NCBI GenBank assembly: GCA_902651635.1
Contig: CACRSC010000094.1
Location: forward strand, 29,382 to 93,381
Reading direction: 5' to 3'
DNA from: Mastigamoeba balamuthi
Taxonomy: Eukaryota > Evosea > Mastigamoebida > Mastigamoebidae
Length of the DNA: 64,000 bases
Made by a program: the position numbers and the translations under genes. Each line of letters begins with the position of its first letter. Position 1 is the first letter of the stretch. Shown here piece after piece: positions 63,805 through 64,000 of this stretch. The notes under the pieces were generated by a model that saw nothing but the letters and a program-made list of their open reading frames with translations, made no database searches and was not told the origin of the DNA.

Positions 63805-64000
63805 CGAGGTGCGGTGCAGTCGCCTGCTGCTCTCTATTTGCGGATCTGTGCAAAAAAACACACGCAACGCGCTCTTCCTCGCTTCCGCATTCGGGCCTGC
63901 TGAAGGAAATCTCCGCTTCCTGTGCGGCATGACCCACTGGGGAGCAGGCTGAAATGAGTAAGGCCTGATGGGCCCGCTGCCAACTGTCCTTTCTCACCTC
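63805..64000. promoter_or_regulatory. 5' flank of the GAF-SAM-kinase gene
   Basis: This holds an A7 run at 63852-63858 and the alternative upstream ATG at 63930. No recognisable factor site. Confidence 0.35.

Overview
This window is nuclear DNA from a GC-rich, intron-bearing unicellular eukaryote. The evidence is a set of eukaryote-only genes (a NUP88-type nucleoporin, an SSRP1/Pob3 FACT subunit, a SUN-domain membrane protein, a ubiquitin-specific protease, a fused uridine kinase/UPRT, a DNAJC17-type J protein, a tyrosine-type kinase), GT-AG introns whose joins keep the reading frame, and coding DNA strongly biased to G/C-ending codons. A free-living protist, perhaps an amoebozoan, would fit (GAF-SAM-tyrosine kinase, Sel1 repeats, bacterial-like sugar genes), but that placement is inference. 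No bacterial operons, rRNA, tRNA or CRISPR arrays were seen.

Left part (1-18.3 kb): a divergent pair of glycan genes. One is a membrane-anchored UDP-GlcNAc 2-epimerase fused to a glycosyltransferase (minus strand, running off the left edge); the other is a membrane-anchored GT-D type glycosyltransferase (plus strand). The pair is repeated in inverted orientation at 9.9-12.4 kb, where the epimerase copy is cut off at a single N. A diverged fragment of a third GT-D copy lies just past that N. The 6 kb between the arms holds a 168-bp palindrome and a decayed two-gene mobile element. Then come NUP88 (nine exons) and, convergent with it, a SUN-domain gene.

Middle part (18.3-36.8 kb): an AT-richer, gene-poor island of decayed mobile DNA. 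It holds a Tc1/mariner relic, a piggyBac-like transposase with SAP-type segments, a small inverted duplication with two more single-N joints, a carboxylesterase pseudogene, two dispersed short-motif repeat families, and several broken multi-exon ORFs.

Right part (36.8-64 kb): a compact housekeeping cluster. SSRP1 (two E2F-type sites upstream) is convergent with a large UBA/UBL-rich USP. After a tandem duplication come a papain-type protease and a Cys-rich secreted protein (convergent), UCK-UPRT, a tiny two-exon gene, an EEF1A-lysine-methyltransferase-like gene, a Sel1-repeat protein, DNAJC17, an unrecognised protein and a GAF-SAM-kinase. The last four genes are all on the minus strand.

Functionally, the left pair suggests luminal synthesis of a ManNAc-containing or related glycan. 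The right cluster is general housekeeping with no evident common pathway. Exon coordinates are my own readings of splice signals and frame continuity, without transcript support.
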